DNA from: Microbulbifer harenosus
GTDB lineage: Bacteria; Pseudomonadota; Gammaproteobacteria; Pseudomonadales; Cellvibrionaceae
Reading direction: 5' to 3'
NCBI RefSeq assembly: GCF_005771435.1
Contig: NZ_VANI01000004.1
Location: 186,001 to 250,000 of the forward strand
DNA length: 64,000 nucleotides
The position numbers were made by a program, and so were the translations under genes. The notes under the pieces are model-generated. The model saw only the letters and a list, made by a program, of their open reading frames with translations. It searched no databases and was not told where the DNA came from. Shown piece by piece: positions 50,227 through 59,818 of the stretch (its first letter is position 1; every line of letters begins with the position of its first letter).

Positions 50227-53025
50227 ATGCCCAAGACCTGCTTCGGGTCACTCCGCGCCCTAGTGTTGACGGCACACTGCTGTGCCTCGGCGACCGCTTT
50301 TGCCACGGAAGCGGCACCGGATGTGGCAGTGGAGGATTTGCCGGCAAGTACCCGCACCGAAGTCGAAGCGCATTCTTCTTCTGCAATCACCTATTTCTTC
50401 GAAATACCCACGCAACCGCTGGATCAGGCACTGCTGGCGTTCTCCCGCCAGACCGGTCTCGCCGTGATGGTGGCCACTTCCGGTCAACAGTCCTCCCCCA
50501 TTCCGGATACCCAGGCACCGCCGGTGAAAGGCGAGTATTCCGCCGAGGCCGCAATGGGGCTGCTGCTGGCGCACACCGAGTTTCGCTACCGGCGGGTCGA
50601 CGGCCAGGGCATGGTGATCCTGCCGCCGCGGCAAGAGCGAATCGCAGATGAACCGCAGGAGGAGGTGCCCGCCCCTGCCCTGCTGGAGGAAGTGGAGGTC
50701 GTGGCGAGCAAGCGTCGCACCAACCTGCAGCGCACTCCCCTCACGGTAACCGCCATTAGCGGTGGCACGCTCGAAGAGCGCCGCATCGACAGCCTGGAGC
50801 AACTGGCGGCGGAGGTCCCTAGCCTTCAGGTGGCCAGAAATGGGGACCACACCGCTTCCATGCTGTATATGCGCGGGGTGGGTTCCGACAATCATACCGA
50901 GGCCGGCGACTCCGGTGTCGCCACGCATGTGGACGGCATTTTCAGCAGCCGGGTGCAGGGTTCGGCCGTCATGCTCTACGACCTCGACCGGGTGGAAGTT
51001 CTGCGCGGCCCGCAGGGCACGCTGTTCGGGCGCAACTCCACCGGTGGAGTGATCAATTACCACACCGCGCGCCCGGAATCCGAGTGGTCATCCAGTGTCG
51101 CCGTCTCCCTTGGCAGCTACCGCCAGCGCAAGCTGAGTGCCGTGGCCAACGCGCCGCTCACCGACGACTGGTCCCTGCGCTGGGCGGCGGCGGCCGAGCG
51201 CGCCGACAGCTATATCGACTATGCCGAGGGCTCCGCCTGGGCCGCGCGCGCCCACCGCTACAACAACACCGATCTCTTCAGCCACCGCTTGAGTTCGAGC
51301 TGGCAGATCAATAGTGGTTTGAACTGGTGGCTCAGTTACGAGCGGTTCGAAGATCGCGGCGCCGGCAGCGTGCCGCTGGTGGACTACGACACCGCCGTCA
51401 TGATCGATACCCCCGGGCGCACCCGCCTCGACCAGGACGCCCTGCGCAGCCGCCTGGAGCTGGAACTGCCCGGTGGCGCATCGCTGGCGTACATCGCCGG
51501 CTACGGCTTAAACGAGCGCAGCCAGGACTGGGATGAGGATCGCAGCGGTGCGGTGGGCAGCGAAACCGACCCGGCCATCTACCATCAGAGCAATCGCACC
51601 ATCTGGTCCGAATACCGCGCCCGCCAGCACGAACTGCAGCTGAAAAGCAGCGATGAACAGCGGCTGCGTTGGCTGCTGGCCTACTTCAGTTTCTCCGAGA
51701 AAAACGCCATCCGCTTTGATCTGGAACATCAGGAAGCCGATGGCAGTGGCTGGGGCGATGCCCCCGCCCACAGTTTTCAGCAGCCCAACCGCGGCACCCG
51801 TCTCGGCGCCTTCTACGGCCAAGTGGATTACGATCTGAGCCAGGCGTGGGAAATCAGTGCCGGCGCCAGAAGCGGGCGCGACCAGCGCTACGACCGCGGC
51901 GGGCGCAACATCGCCTGCCCGGACCTGATCCGCAGCGATCGCGGCGGCGAACTCGGGGAGATCGCGGTCAACCGGGAGTCCGCCGCCGACGGCCAGTGTT
52001 TTGTCGCCAACTACAACGACGTCGACCGCACCTGGGACAGTACCACCGCCATGGCGCGCCTCACCTATCGCCCAACGGATCAGGCGATGCTCTATTTGCA
52101 CTACGCCGAGGGTTTCAAGCCGGGCATAGTGCAGGACGGCGCCAAACTCAGTGGGGTCTACAATGGCGCTGACGATCCGGCGTACCAGTCCGCACTGCAA
52201 GCGTTGATCGAGCGCAACAACGGCGGCGCCGCCTTCGTCGGCCCGGAGACCAGCACCAATATCGAGCTGGGATTCAAGCTCGGTCTGCAGGGTGGCGCTA
52301 TGACCCTGAACGGCGCGCTGTTCGACACCCGCTACCGCGACCTTCAGGTATCCGGGGTCGCCGTGGAGGAGGACGGCACCGAACTGGTTCGCAGTATTAA
52401 CGCCCCCTCCGCCACCATCCGCGGACTCGAACTGGAACTCAACTGGGCCAGCAGCCCGAACGGACGCCTCACCGGTTTCCTGTCGCTGCTCGATGCCCGC
52501 TACAACCGCTTCCTCACTGTGGATAACGAGTTCCCACAGCACGGCCAGACCTGGAACCCCGGCGCTGACAATCCCGACATTCCGGACTTGGTGGATTTCA
52601 GTGGCAACCGGTTGAAGCAGGTGCCGGAGATCAGTCTCGGCCTCAATTACCGCCACGGTCTTGCTCTGGGCAGTTGGGGGCGCGCCACCGCCCGCGTTGG
52701 ACTGCGCTATGCCGGCGACATGTATTTCGACGAGGCTAATCGCGGCGATCGCCGTGGCATGCTGTTGGATAATGGCAGTGGCGAATGGGTGCCGGACCCC
52801 GCCGGCCCCGCGCGCAATGTCGACCGCCAGGCGGCGTGGAGCCTGTGGAGCGCCGGTCTCAAGTTTGAGCCCGCCTCCGCCAACTGGTGGCTCGACCTCT
52901 ATGGCGACAACCTCACCAATGAAGCCGTGGCCAATGACGTGCACGAGGCTGATATCCCCAGCCCCGAGTACTACTACGGCGCGCCGCGTATCTTCGGCCT
53001 GCGTGTTGGCATGAAATTCGACTGA
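50227..53025 (+). CDS. TonB-dependent receptor with N-terminal STN signalling domain
   Basis: A 932-residue outer-membrane receptor. After the signal peptide (cleaved after ATAFA), an STN domain (about 50-125: ITYFFEIPTQPLDQALLAFS) can contact a FecR-type anti-sigma protein. The TonB box and plug (EEVEVVASKRRTNLQRTPLT, LRGPQGTLFGRNSTGG) and 22-stranded barrel follow, ending GLRVGMKFD with C-terminal aromatic/acidic residues. The ligand is unknown; the sequence resembles iron/siderophore or other-substrate receptors. It is followed by sigma and FecR genes, making a complete transmembrane signalling set. Confidence 0.92.
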   Translation: MPKTCFGSLRALVLTAHCCASATAFATEAAPDVAVEDLPASTRTEVEAHSSSAITYFFEIPTQPLDQALLAFSRQTGLAVMVATSGQQSSPIPDTQAPPVKGEYSAEAAMGLLLAHTEFRYRRVDGQGMVILPPRQERIADEPQEEVPAPALLEEVEVVASKRRTNLQRTPLTVTAISGGTLEERRIDSLEQLAAEVPSLQVARNGDHTASMLYMRGVGSDNHTEAGDSGVATHVDGIFSSRVQGSAVMLYDLDRVEVLRGPQGTLFGRNSTGGVINYHTARPESEWSSSVAVSLGSYRQRKLSAVANAPLTDDWSLRWAAAAERADSYIDYAEGSAWAARAHRYNNTDLFSHRLSSSWQINSGLNWWLSYERFEDRGAGSVPLVDYDTAVMIDTPGRTRLDQDALRSRLELELPGGASLAYIAGYGLNERSQDWDEDRSGAVGSETDPAIYHQSNRTIWSEYRARQHELQLKSSDEQRLRWLLAYFSFSEKNAIRFDLEHQEADGSGWGDAPAHSFQQPNRGTRLGAFYGQVDYDLSQAWEISAGARSGRDQRYDRGGRNIACPDLIRSDRGGELGEIAVNRESAADGQCFVANYNDVDRTWDSTTAMARLTYRPTDQAMLYLHYAEGFKPGIVQDGAKLSGVYNGADDPAYQSALQALIERNNGGAAFVGPETSTNIELGFKLGLQGGAMTLNGALFDTRYRDLQVSGVAVEEDGTELVRSINAPSATIRGLELELNWASSPNGRLTGFLSLLDARYNRFLTVDNEFPQHGQTWNPGADNPDIPDLVDFSGNRLKQVPEISLGLNYRHGLALGSWGRATARVGLRYAGDMYFDEANRGDRRGMLLDNGSGEWVPDPAGPARNVDRQAAWSLWSAGLKFEPASANWWLDLYGDNLTNEAVANDVHEADIPSPEYYYGAPRIFGLRVGMKFD

Positions 53026-53185
53026 ATGGATAAGCTCCAAACATCTTCAACGCAGGGGGGACGATTCCGCCTGCTCAGCCGTTTCATCGGCGAGAGAAAG
53101 AATCCGGTGTCCGGAAGAGGCTCCCGGCACAGATACAGAAGAGCAACGACAAAACAAAACATAAAAACGATGGTGAAGAGAATCC

Positions 53186-53734
53186 ATGGCGACAGCATGG
53201 GCGAGCCAATTGGCGACCGATAGCGACAGGGATCTGGATCACTACTACCGCGAATATCAGCAGGAACTGTGCCGGTACGCGGTGAGTAAGTTTGGACTGT
53301 CCTACAGCGAGGCGGAAGATCTGGTGCAGGAAGCGTTCGCGCGCATGGCGCCACAGCTTCGCGTCGGCGATATCGAGCACGTCAGGGCCTTCCTCTACCG
53401 GTCGGTGCACAACGCCACCATAGATGCCCTGCGCAAAGGGCAGGTGCGCGAGAGTTATGCACAGACCGTTCAGGACGACCCCGATCGCGAGCAGGACTGC
53501 CTGAGTCCTGAACGTGTGGCCGTCAGCCGGCAGTTTCTGAGCCTGGTGAACAGTGCCCTTTGGAACATGCCCCACAAGCGCCGGCGGCTGTTATTGATGA
53601 ACCGTGTCGACGGCCTCTCCTACGCGGAAATCGCGCGGCGGGAAGGGCTCTCGGCAACAGTAGTGAAAAAGCACGTGGCGAAAGCCCTGGCGGGGTGCCA
53701 GGAAGCGCTGCGTGCACACGATGGAGAAGTGTGA
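53186..53734 (+). CDS. ECF sigma factor (FecI-type)
   Basis: A 182-residue extracytoplasmic-function sigma factor. Region 2 reads DLVQEAFARMAPQLRVGDIE with core FLYRSVHNATID, and region 4 has the HTH LSYAEIARREGLSATVVKKH. It has no region 3 as expected. It sits between the STN-type receptor and FecR, which usually control it; it should direct transcription of the receptor operon. The stop overlaps the FecR start by one base (TGATG). Confidence 0.93.
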   Translation: MATAWASQLATDSDRDLDHYYREYQQELCRYAVSKFGLSYSEAEDLVQEAFARMAPQLRVGDIEHVRAFLYRSVHNATIDALRKGQVRESYAQTVQDDPDREQDCLSPERVAVSRQFLSLVNSALWNMPHKRRRLLLMNRVDGLSYAEIARREGLSATVVKKHVAKALAGCQEALRAHDGEV

Positions 53735-54774
53735 TGACGACTGGCAACAGTCACCCGCAGACCGATATCCGGCTGGTGGAAGCCGAAGCCCGCACCTGGT
53801 TTATGCTGCGCGGCGAGCGCGACCTCAAAGCCGACGAACAGTCCGCGTACGACGCCTGGATGCAACAGGCAGTAAACCGCAAAGCCTACCAGCGCCTGCA
53901 GCTGATCGACCGCAGTCTCGCCGCACTCGCCGCTGGCAGTGAGGGAGCCCGTCTGCGCCAGCCCGGTGGTCTCGCCGGTCTGCTCGACAGACTCAACAAC
54001 TACTTCGGCATCAGCCCGGTAAGTGGTTTCGCTTTCGCCTGTACTCTGATGCTGGCTGTGGGCGTGGTCTATCTGGCCCCCTGGCAGGGTGAACCGGCTG
54101 CACAAGCCTACACCTCCGAACTCGCCCAGGTGCGCACCATCACGTTAGATGACGGCAGCCGTATTACCCTGGGCGGTGATACCGCCATCGAAAGCGACTT
54201 CAGCAATGAACGCCGCGGGGTCAAACTCCTGCGCGGTCAGGCCTTCTTCGACATCGCCAAGGATCCCTCGCGTCCGTTCTTCGTCAGCGCCCGCGGTGCC
54301 GAGATCCGCGTAGTCGGCACCCGTTTTGACGTCAATGCGGGCAGCAAGCTGAATCCGGAAGTGAAAGTCACCGTGGAAGAGGGCGTGGTCGATGTGGCCA
54401 GTCGCGACCGCGAATCCGCCGGTGCTGTTGAGGCTCCCAAGGTCCGCCTCACCGCTGGGCAACAGGTCCGTGTCAGCGAGCAACAACTGAGCCGCGTCAA
54501 CACCGTAGACGCCACCCGGGTCGCCGGCTGGCGCCAGGGGAAATTCAGCTACCGCGACGCACCGCTGTCGGAAATCGTCGCCGACGCCAACCGCTATCGC
54601 AAAAACCGCATCGTCATCGGCACCCGCGAACTGGAAAACCTGCGCGTGACCACCGCCTTCAACGCAGACCAGGCGGATACGCTGGTGGCCATGCTGGAGC
54701 AGTCGCTGCCGGTGCGGGTATTCAAGGAGCCGGATGGAAGGGTGGTAATCTGGCCGGGGGCGGTTGCAGACTGA
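53734..54774 (+). CDS. FecR-family anti-sigma/sigma regulator
   Basis: A 346-residue protein: N-terminal cytoplasmic domain (RTWFMLRGERDLKADEQSAY, DUF4880-like), one membrane helix (about 90-108), and a periplasmic FecR domain with DDGSRITLGGDTAIESDFS and the C-terminal STN-like/DUF4974 segment (YRKNRIVIGTRELENLRVTT). FecR proteins transmit the receptor signal to the sigma factor. The ATG at 53734 is the best start because it couples to the sigma stop. A terminator follows. Confidence 0.92.
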   Translation: MTTGNSHPQTDIRLVEAEARTWFMLRGERDLKADEQSAYDAWMQQAVNRKAYQRLQLIDRSLAALAAGSEGARLRQPGGLAGLLDRLNNYFGISPVSGFAFACTLMLAVGVVYLAPWQGEPAAQAYTSELAQVRTITLDDGSRITLGGDTAIESDFSNERRGVKLLRGQAFFDIAKDPSRPFFVSARGAEIRVVGTRFDVNAGSKLNPEVKVTVEEGVVDVASRDRESAGAVEAPKVRLTAGQQVRVSEQQLSRVNTVDATRVAGWRQGKFSYRDAPLSEIVADANRYRKNRIVIGTRELENLRVTTAFNADQADTLVAMLEQSLPVRVFKEPDGRVVIWPGAVAD

Positions 54775-54789
54775 GAATAGTTCGGTAAT

Positions 54790-54818
54790 AAAAAAGCCCT
54801 GAAAATCAGGGCTTTTTT
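54790..54818. terminator. Bidirectional terminator between fecR-like and lysE-like genes
   Basis: AAAAAAGCCCTGAAAATCAGGGCTTTTTTAT: stem AAAAGCCCTG/CAGGGCTTTT with A-run and T-run on both sides. It lies between the FecR stop (54774) and the LysE stop (54820) on opposite strands and should end both transcripts. Confidence 0.92.
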
Positions 54819-54819
54819 A

Positions 54820-55443
54820 TTAGAGGCTAAATACCAGTCGTGCGGCGAGCCCCAGTAGCAATACCCCGAATACCTGTTGAAGGCGGTGGGCGGCGCCAGC
54901 GCTGAGCCAGCCACGCCCGCTTCCCAGGGTCACCAGCAGTGCAACCAGCGCATACCAGATCGCGTCGATGCCGGCGGCCAGGCCTGCCATGCCAAGTTTG
55001 GTACTGAGCATTTGCTCGGCGGAAACGAACTGGCTGAACAGGGCGGTAAAAAAGATGGCGACCTTGGGGTTGAAGAATGCGATACCGAAACCCTGTAGCG
55101 CCGCCCGTGAGACGGAAACGGACTCTGGAGCTGGAGTGTTTACCGCGGTGCTACTTGTTGGCGCGGGAGCGCGCAGGGCCTTCCAGCCGAGATACACCAG
55201 CATGGCCGCGCCGCCCCACTGAAGGATGGCGAAGAGCATGGGGGTATGGGTGACCAGCGCCGCCAGCCCGAACGCAGTCAGGCAGGCATAGAGTGCTATG
55301 GCCCCGCCGTGGGCAATGGCGCACGCCAGCCCCTGACGGAAGCCGGCAGCGGCACAGCGCAGCACAATCAGCAGGCTGGGGCCGGGGCTCATGGCGCCCA
55401 GAGCGCAGATTCCCGCCAGGGAAAGCCAGGACAGCATATCCAT
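54820..55443 (-). CDS. LysE/RhtB-family amino-acid exporter
   Basis: A 207-residue inner-membrane exporter with about six membrane helices and the family motif GAMSPGPSLLIVLRCAAAGF at residues 15-34. LysE-type proteins export amino acids or related metabolites. The ATG at 55443 overlaps the DUF924 stop by one base, so the pair is co-translated. The substrate is not predictable from sequence. Confidence 0.88.
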   Translation of the reverse strand: MDMLSWLSLAGICALGAMSPGPSLLIVLRCAAAGFRQGLACAIAHGGAIALYACLTAFGLAALVTHTPMLFAILQWGGAAMLVYLGWKALRAPAPTSSTAVNTPAPESVSVSRAALQGFGIAFFNPKVAIFFTALFSQFVSAEQMLSTKLGMAGLAAGIDAIWYALVALLVTLGSGRGWLSAGAAHRLQQVFGVLLLGLAARLVFSL

Positions 55444-56045
55444 CAGAAACCGCCTCCCTGATCCAGCCATTCCTGCTCCGCAGTAGACGATTCACGGCCG
55501 AGCGACGCATTTCGATGGGGGTAGCGCCCGAATTCGTCGATAACGCGCTGGTGGGCAACAGCGAATTGATAGAAGCTCTCGGCCTGTGCGGCACCGCTCG
55601 CCCCATCGACATAATCCATGCGCAGGCGGTTGAAGTAGTCCACTGAGCGGACCTGTATATACCCGCTCTCGGAGTGCTCCAGCGGCATACCGAGGAAGGC
55701 GCGCTGGCAGAGCCCCAACTGGGTGTCATCACCCCTCTCAATCACGGCGAGGGCAACTTCCAGGGCCAACGGATCCCCGGCAAATGCGCGCGCGGTGCCG
55801 CGGTAGATGTTCCGCGGGAACTGATCGCATACAAGCACCAGCGCCAGTTCACCGGCCAGGGACTCCCGCCAGTCGTGCAGCTCGCCGGCGATAGCTGATT
55901 CCACCAGTTGGCCGAATCGCTCCTCAATCTCCTGATCAAAGGCCTCATCGCGGGTAAACCAACGCCGTTGATGAACTTCGTCCACCGGTTCTTCCAGCTG
56001 ATCTGTGCCAAACCAGAATTTCAGTATTTCTGCGGGGGTAGTCAT
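55443..56045 (-). CDS. DUF924-family protein
   Basis: A 200-residue soluble protein with the DUF924 pattern: ILKFWFGTD at the start, LALVLVCDQFPRNIYRGTAR, and RYPHRNASLGRESSTAEQEW at the end. It is a widespread family with a TPR-like helical fold and unknown function. First gene of the DUF924-LysE pair; upstream lies the AT-rich stretch leading to hipBA. Confidence 0.92.
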   Translation of the reverse strand: MTTPAEILKFWFGTDQLEEPVDEVHQRRWFTRDEAFDQEIEERFGQLVESAIAGELHDWRESLAGELALVLVCDQFPRNIYRGTARAFAGDPLALEVALAVIERGDDTQLGLCQRAFLGMPLEHSESGYIQVRSVDYFNRLRMDYVDGASGAAQAESFYQFAVAHQRVIDEFGRYPHRNASLGRESSTAEQEWLDQGGGF

Positions 56046-56340
56046 GGATTCTCCTGATTCGTTTCACCGCTGCATGCAAATGTCTGCTATGGGGTGGGGT
56101 ATTCTTCCCATTATTAAACAGCAGAAAAAGCAGAGTTTTTCGCACAATGCGGAAAAGAAAGTGTGCATGGAAAATCCGGGCTAATTGGATCAAGTGTGCC
56201 ATTTGCACTGCAATGCTCCTCTCCATTCAACCAGGCGCCTGAAAGGGATAGGGGGAAGGAGCATTACCCTGGATGGCCGCTCTCTCTGTGCATTTTTGCT
56301 CCAACTCTCGTGAACGGCAGGCTGTACGTTCTAGGTTTTT
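56046..56340. other. Gene-free stretch before the hip operators
   Basis: No supported gene. It contains the promoter region of the DUF924-LysE pair at its left end and a transition from GC-rich to AT-rich sequence near 56250. No terminator, repeat or att-like site could be defined, although this is where an island boundary would be expected. Confidence 0.4.
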
Positions 56341-56509
56341 GATCTATCAATATAGATCAAGGATCATTATTTGATCTATCTTTATATATCGTTATTTTAT
56401 ATATAAATCTATATCATGATCTGTTTTAGCAGATCTGAATCTTTGGATTTGCATGCTTAATGATCTACTATAGGTGATCAAAATAGCCTTCATGATATAT
56501 AAAGGTAGA
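56341..56509. promoter_or_regulatory. HipB operator-like palindromes in the hipBA promoter
   Basis: Three 18-nt sites share GATC ends with a conserved spacing: GATCTATCAATATAGATC (56341-56358, perfect), GATCTATCTTTATATATC (56373-56390, 6 of 7) and GATCTACTATAGGTGATC (56462-56479, 5 of 7). The last lies about 35 nt before the hipB start, next to an AT-rich promoter-like stretch. This pattern fits cooperative autorepression by HipB, although the sequence differs from the E. coli TATCC/GGATA site. Confidence 0.7.
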
Positions 56510-56511
56510 TA

Positions 56512-57117
56512 ATGAGCTATTTGAATGACCAGATATTGAAGAGTTTGCGCGAAGCGCGCCAGCGTAAGGGGCTAAGCCAGCGAGAGCTAAGCGCCAAGTC
56601 GGGTGTGCCGCAAAGCCATATTTCCAAGATTGAGAAGGGCGGCGTTGACCTTAGGGTTTCTAGCCTGATTGCCCTGGCGCGCGTTTTGGATCTTGAGCTG
56701 GAGCTTGTGCCTAAAAAGAGCGTGCCGGCCGTCAAGTCGATTGTGCGTAGCAGTGTGAGCGCAGATTACGAACAGATACAAAAACGCATTCATATGCAGC
56801 TCGCGGCGTTAGATGAGGTAGCAGCCAAAGCTGCTAAGCAGCGTTCAACTTCTGGGCTATCAAAAGAGCTTGAGTCTATTCAGCGAATAAGCCGCCAGAT
56901 TGAACGATTGCAGCCCAGGGCTAAAACTTTAGAGAAAATTGAAAACTCGACCAAGGTGTTGCAAGAAGCTTTGGCAGAGAACTCTGGGGTTGATGAGGCC
57001 TTAAGGCGATCAGAAGAGCAGCTGCGTTCCATCAGAAATCTTGCGGTTCATATCCCTATACCTTCTGTACCTACCAAACCGGCTTATAGTCTCGATGAGA
57101 GCGATGACGATGAGTAG
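56512..57117 (+). CDS. hipB: HipB-type antitoxin (XRE HTH regulator)
   Basis: A 201-residue protein. The first 70 residues are an XRE helix-turn-helix: QILKSLREARQRKGLSQREL, then SGVPQSHISKIEKG and VSSLIALARVLDLELELVPK. A long helical C-terminal region of about 125 residues follows, larger than that of E. coli HipB (88 aa). In the hip system the antitoxin binds HipA and represses the operon through palindromic operators. The stop overlaps the HipA start by 8 nt. The frame uses more A/T-rich codons than the housekeeping genes. Confidence 0.9.
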   Translation: MSYLNDQILKSLREARQRKGLSQRELSAKSGVPQSHISKIEKGGVDLRVSSLIALARVLDLELELVPKKSVPAVKSIVRSSVSADYEQIQKRIHMQLAALDEVAAKAAKQRSTSGLSKELESIQRISRQIERLQPRAKTLEKIENSTKVLQEALAENSGVDEALRRSEEQLRSIRNLAVHIPIPSVPTKPAYSLDESDDDE

Positions 57118-58327
57118 GGTTAGCACATTAAGTATACGCCTTTATGGCGAGCTGATCGGCACGATCACCAATGTTGGTTCGGACCGCTCGTTATTCGCAT
57201 TTACCGAAGAATATATCGCTAATCAAAACCGTCCCATCTTAAGTCTTGGCTTTAAAGATAGCCTTGGTGAGCTGATCACGGATTTCAAAACGTATCAAAA
57301 ACAACTGATGCCGTTTTTCTCAAACCTCCTGCCCGAAGACGCTATGCGCAAGTATCTGGCGGAGCGAGCGGGGGTGAATCCAGAGCGTGAGTTTTTCTTG
57401 CTGTGGGTGCTTGGTCAGGATCTGCCAGGGGCAATTTCTGTCGAGCCCGCCGATGGTGAAATGCTGCCGCCTAATGTGCATGAGCCGCTGGAGAAACATT
57501 CAGAGAGGGAGAGGGCGTTACGCTTTTCACTGGCCGGTGTGCAGCTGAAATTTTCAGCCATCAAGCAAGCAAATGGCGGACTAACCGTACCGGTTGATGG
57601 TGCGGGCGGCTCTTGGATCGTCAAGTTGCCTTGGAGTGCGCATGAAGGCGTGCCGGAGAACGAGTTCTCGATGATGGAGCTTGCGCGTCTGGTCGGCATA
57701 GATGTGCCGGACAACAAGCTGATCAAGATTGAAGAGGTCGAGAATATCCCCGCCGGTATAGAGCGATACGGAAATACGGCGTTTTCGATTAAGCGTTTTG
57801 ATCGCGCTGAGGACGGCTCAGCTATCCATATCGAGGACTTTGCGCAAATCTTTGGCGTCTATCCGCACGATAAATACAAAAAGGCCACAATGCGTAATAT
57901 TGCCAATGTAATTGGCATAGAGGGCGGCGAGCGTGATGTGGCTGAGCTGATCCGACGCATCGTCTTTAACGCGCTGATCGGAAATGCAGACATGCATCTC
58001 AAGAACTGGTCGCTGATCTACAACGATCCCCGCATCGCTTCAATTGCGCCTGCTTATGACTTTGTTTCAACCATTCCGTATATCAAAGATAACGCCATGG
58101 CACTCAAGGTCAGCCGAAGTAAGCGATTCGATGAATTCAGCTTTGATGAGCTTGTGCATATGGCGGCCAAGGCCATGCTGCCTGAAAAATTGGTGCTCGA
58201 CACAGCTCGTGAAACTATAGCGCTCTTCCATGAACATTGGGCGGCTGAGAAGACCAATCTGCCACATGCGAGAAGCGTGGTGGATGCGATTGATAAGCAT
58301 ATAAAGGTTCTGCCCATCGCTCAGTAG
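57110..58327 (+). CDS. hipA: HipA-type serine/threonine kinase toxin
   Basis: HipA phosphorylates glutamyl-tRNA synthetase or similar targets and induces persistence. This 405-residue copy has the N-terminal HipA_N domain (STLSIRLYGELIGTITNVG), the P-loop-like FSLAGVQLKFSAI with WIVKLP (ATP lysine), and the catalytic NADMHLKNWSLIY and PAYDFVS. All kinase residues seen in active HipA appear present. The start at 57110 is chosen for coupling and family length. Located at the left end of the AT-rich defence island. Confidence 0.93.
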   Translation: MSRVSTLSIRLYGELIGTITNVGSDRSLFAFTEEYIANQNRPILSLGFKDSLGELITDFKTYQKQLMPFFSNLLPEDAMRKYLAERAGVNPEREFFLLWVLGQDLPGAISVEPADGEMLPPNVHEPLEKHSERERALRFSLAGVQLKFSAIKQANGGLTVPVDGAGGSWIVKLPWSAHEGVPENEFSMMELARLVGIDVPDNKLIKIEEVENIPAGIERYGNTAFSIKRFDRAEDGSAIHIEDFAQIFGVYPHDKYKKATMRNIANVIGIEGGERDVAELIRRIVFNALIGNADMHLKNWSLIYNDPRIASIAPAYDFVSTIPYIKDNAMALKVSRSKRFDEFSFDELVHMAAKAMLPEKLVLDTARETIALFHEHWAAEKTNLPHARSVVDAIDKHIKVLPIAQ

Positions 58328-58383
58328 ATATGCAGATCTTCATTGATAATGAACGGTTAATGCGCCGAGCCGGAGAGTAAGAA

Positions 58384-59586
58384 ATGGCAAAACCTAAACT
58401 AATGACACGGGAAGAGTTGTATGAGCTTGTTTGGACAAAACCAGTATCGAATCTCGCGGCAGAATTTAATTTAAGCGACAAAGGCTTGAATAAGAAGTGC
58501 CTACGACACAATATTCCATGCCCGCCAGTTGGCTATTGGGCGAAAGTTCAAAATGGCCACAAGGTAAAACGGACGCCTTTGCCGAGGAACACAAATCCGG
58601 AATTGGAGACTGTGATGTTTTGGCCAAAATCGGATACCGTCATAGCTGTAAAGGCTCCCGCCTCGCATTTGACCGAAGAGCAATTTGAAAAGGCGCTCGC
58701 GTATACCATCCCGGAACAAGTTAATCGTTATCATTCCGTGGTTGCCGCATGCAGAAAGGCTTACAAGGAAAGCGGCAAGCGGAGAAATATCGATAACTAC
58801 GGTCGGGTTACCTTCCCACGATTGACGGCAAATCCTGGTTTCAAAGTGACACCTGAAACCTTTGATCGTGCATGCTTGTTTCTGCAAGGCATGATTACTT
58901 TGTTTGGCTCAATAGGATGGTCATTTGTAGAGCGATATGCGTCAAGGTCTGATACGGCTGCAAGTTGGGGCTTCAAACACGGAAACGAGATCCTCTCGTT
59001 TGAAATCAAAGAGCTCGTTACCAAAATGTCCGTTAGTGAAAGGAACTCACAAACAGAGACCGGAAAACGAACAAGTCGGCGAAATGAGCCGGATTTTTCA
59101 TTTCTGTCTTACTCGCCCCCCTATTATAAGTCGACCGGCAAAATAGAGTTTGCTATAGAACTCTACTCACCGGGATTCAAAGTCAGGTGGAAAGACAACG
59201 GCACTGAGCTGATCGAACATCAGTTGAGCACCATAACGCAGGGCTTCAGCCGCGCCTTTGAATACAGCCGGCTGCGAACTATTGAGAATGAAAAACGGCG
59301 CTTGGAATATGAGAAACAAGAGGCTGTACGGAAAGAACAGGCCCGATTGCAAAGAATTGAGAAAGAATGCAGAGAACGGCTTTTTTCACTCGCGGACACT
59401 TTCGACAAAGTCACCAAGCTGAAGCACTTGATCACAGCTTTTGAGACGAAAGGCTGTGATGACCCGCGATTAGTCGAGTGGCTTTCCTGGGCCCGAGAAG
59501 TGGCTAATGACCTCGATCCCCTGGCGGAGCCGAGGCGAATACTCGATATCCACGAGGCCATTGGGGACAAAGAGATCTTTTATTAG
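58384..59586 (+). CDS. Conserved hypothetical protein of defence islands
   Basis: A 400-residue protein starting MAKPKLMTREELYELVWTKP, with KPVSNLAAEFNLSDKGLNKK and GYWAKVQNGHKVKRTPLP near the N-terminus. This N-terminal block is typical of a family often annotated as hypothetical in islands and mobile elements and may be a winged-helix or HTH-like DNA-binding domain. A long coiled coil follows near 290-335 (EYSRLRTIENEKRRLEYEKQ). No catalytic residues recognised. It starts 57 nt after hipA on the same strand. Confidence 0.6.
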   Translation: MAKPKLMTREELYELVWTKPVSNLAAEFNLSDKGLNKKCLRHNIPCPPVGYWAKVQNGHKVKRTPLPRNTNPELETVMFWPKSDTVIAVKAPASHLTEEQFEKALAYTIPEQVNRYHSVVAACRKAYKESGKRRNIDNYGRVTFPRLTANPGFKVTPETFDRACLFLQGMITLFGSIGWSFVERYASRSDTAASWGFKHGNEILSFEIKELVTKMSVSERNSQTETGKRTSRRNEPDFSFLSYSPPYYKSTGKIEFAIELYSPGFKVRWKDNGTELIEHQLSTITQGFSRAFEYSRLRTIENEKRRLEYEKQEAVRKEQARLQRIEKECRERLFSLADTFDKVTKLKHLITAFETKGCDDPRLVEWLSWAREVANDLDPLAEPRRILDIHEAIGDKEIFY

Positions 59587-59818
59587 GGGGTAAGGGGGGC
59601 AACCCTCGGGTTTCAAAGTCGCTCCCTATGAAGAATGACCTGCTGCTCTCAAGTCACGAGGCAATTTGCTCTTATCGCTGGCCACCTCTGGCGCACCGCA
59701 GATCCCATTACATGTTTTACGACAGGGGGACTCATACCCGGTCGACGGCAATTTTAAAATTATCTGTCGTGCAGGTCAATTTTCGACCGCAAGTTCGCGC
59801 GTTGCGCTCGTGCAACGA
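59587..59818. other. Gene-free stretch
   Basis: About 230 nt between the end of the 400-residue protein gene and the exonuclease gene on the opposite strand. No supported gene, repeat or terminator; small open frames here lack coding signals. Confidence 0.5.

Noticed and set aside
56046-56340. Attachment site or integrase at the left edge of the defence island
   Set aside because: No tRNA gene, integrase or direct repeat could be found at this transition.
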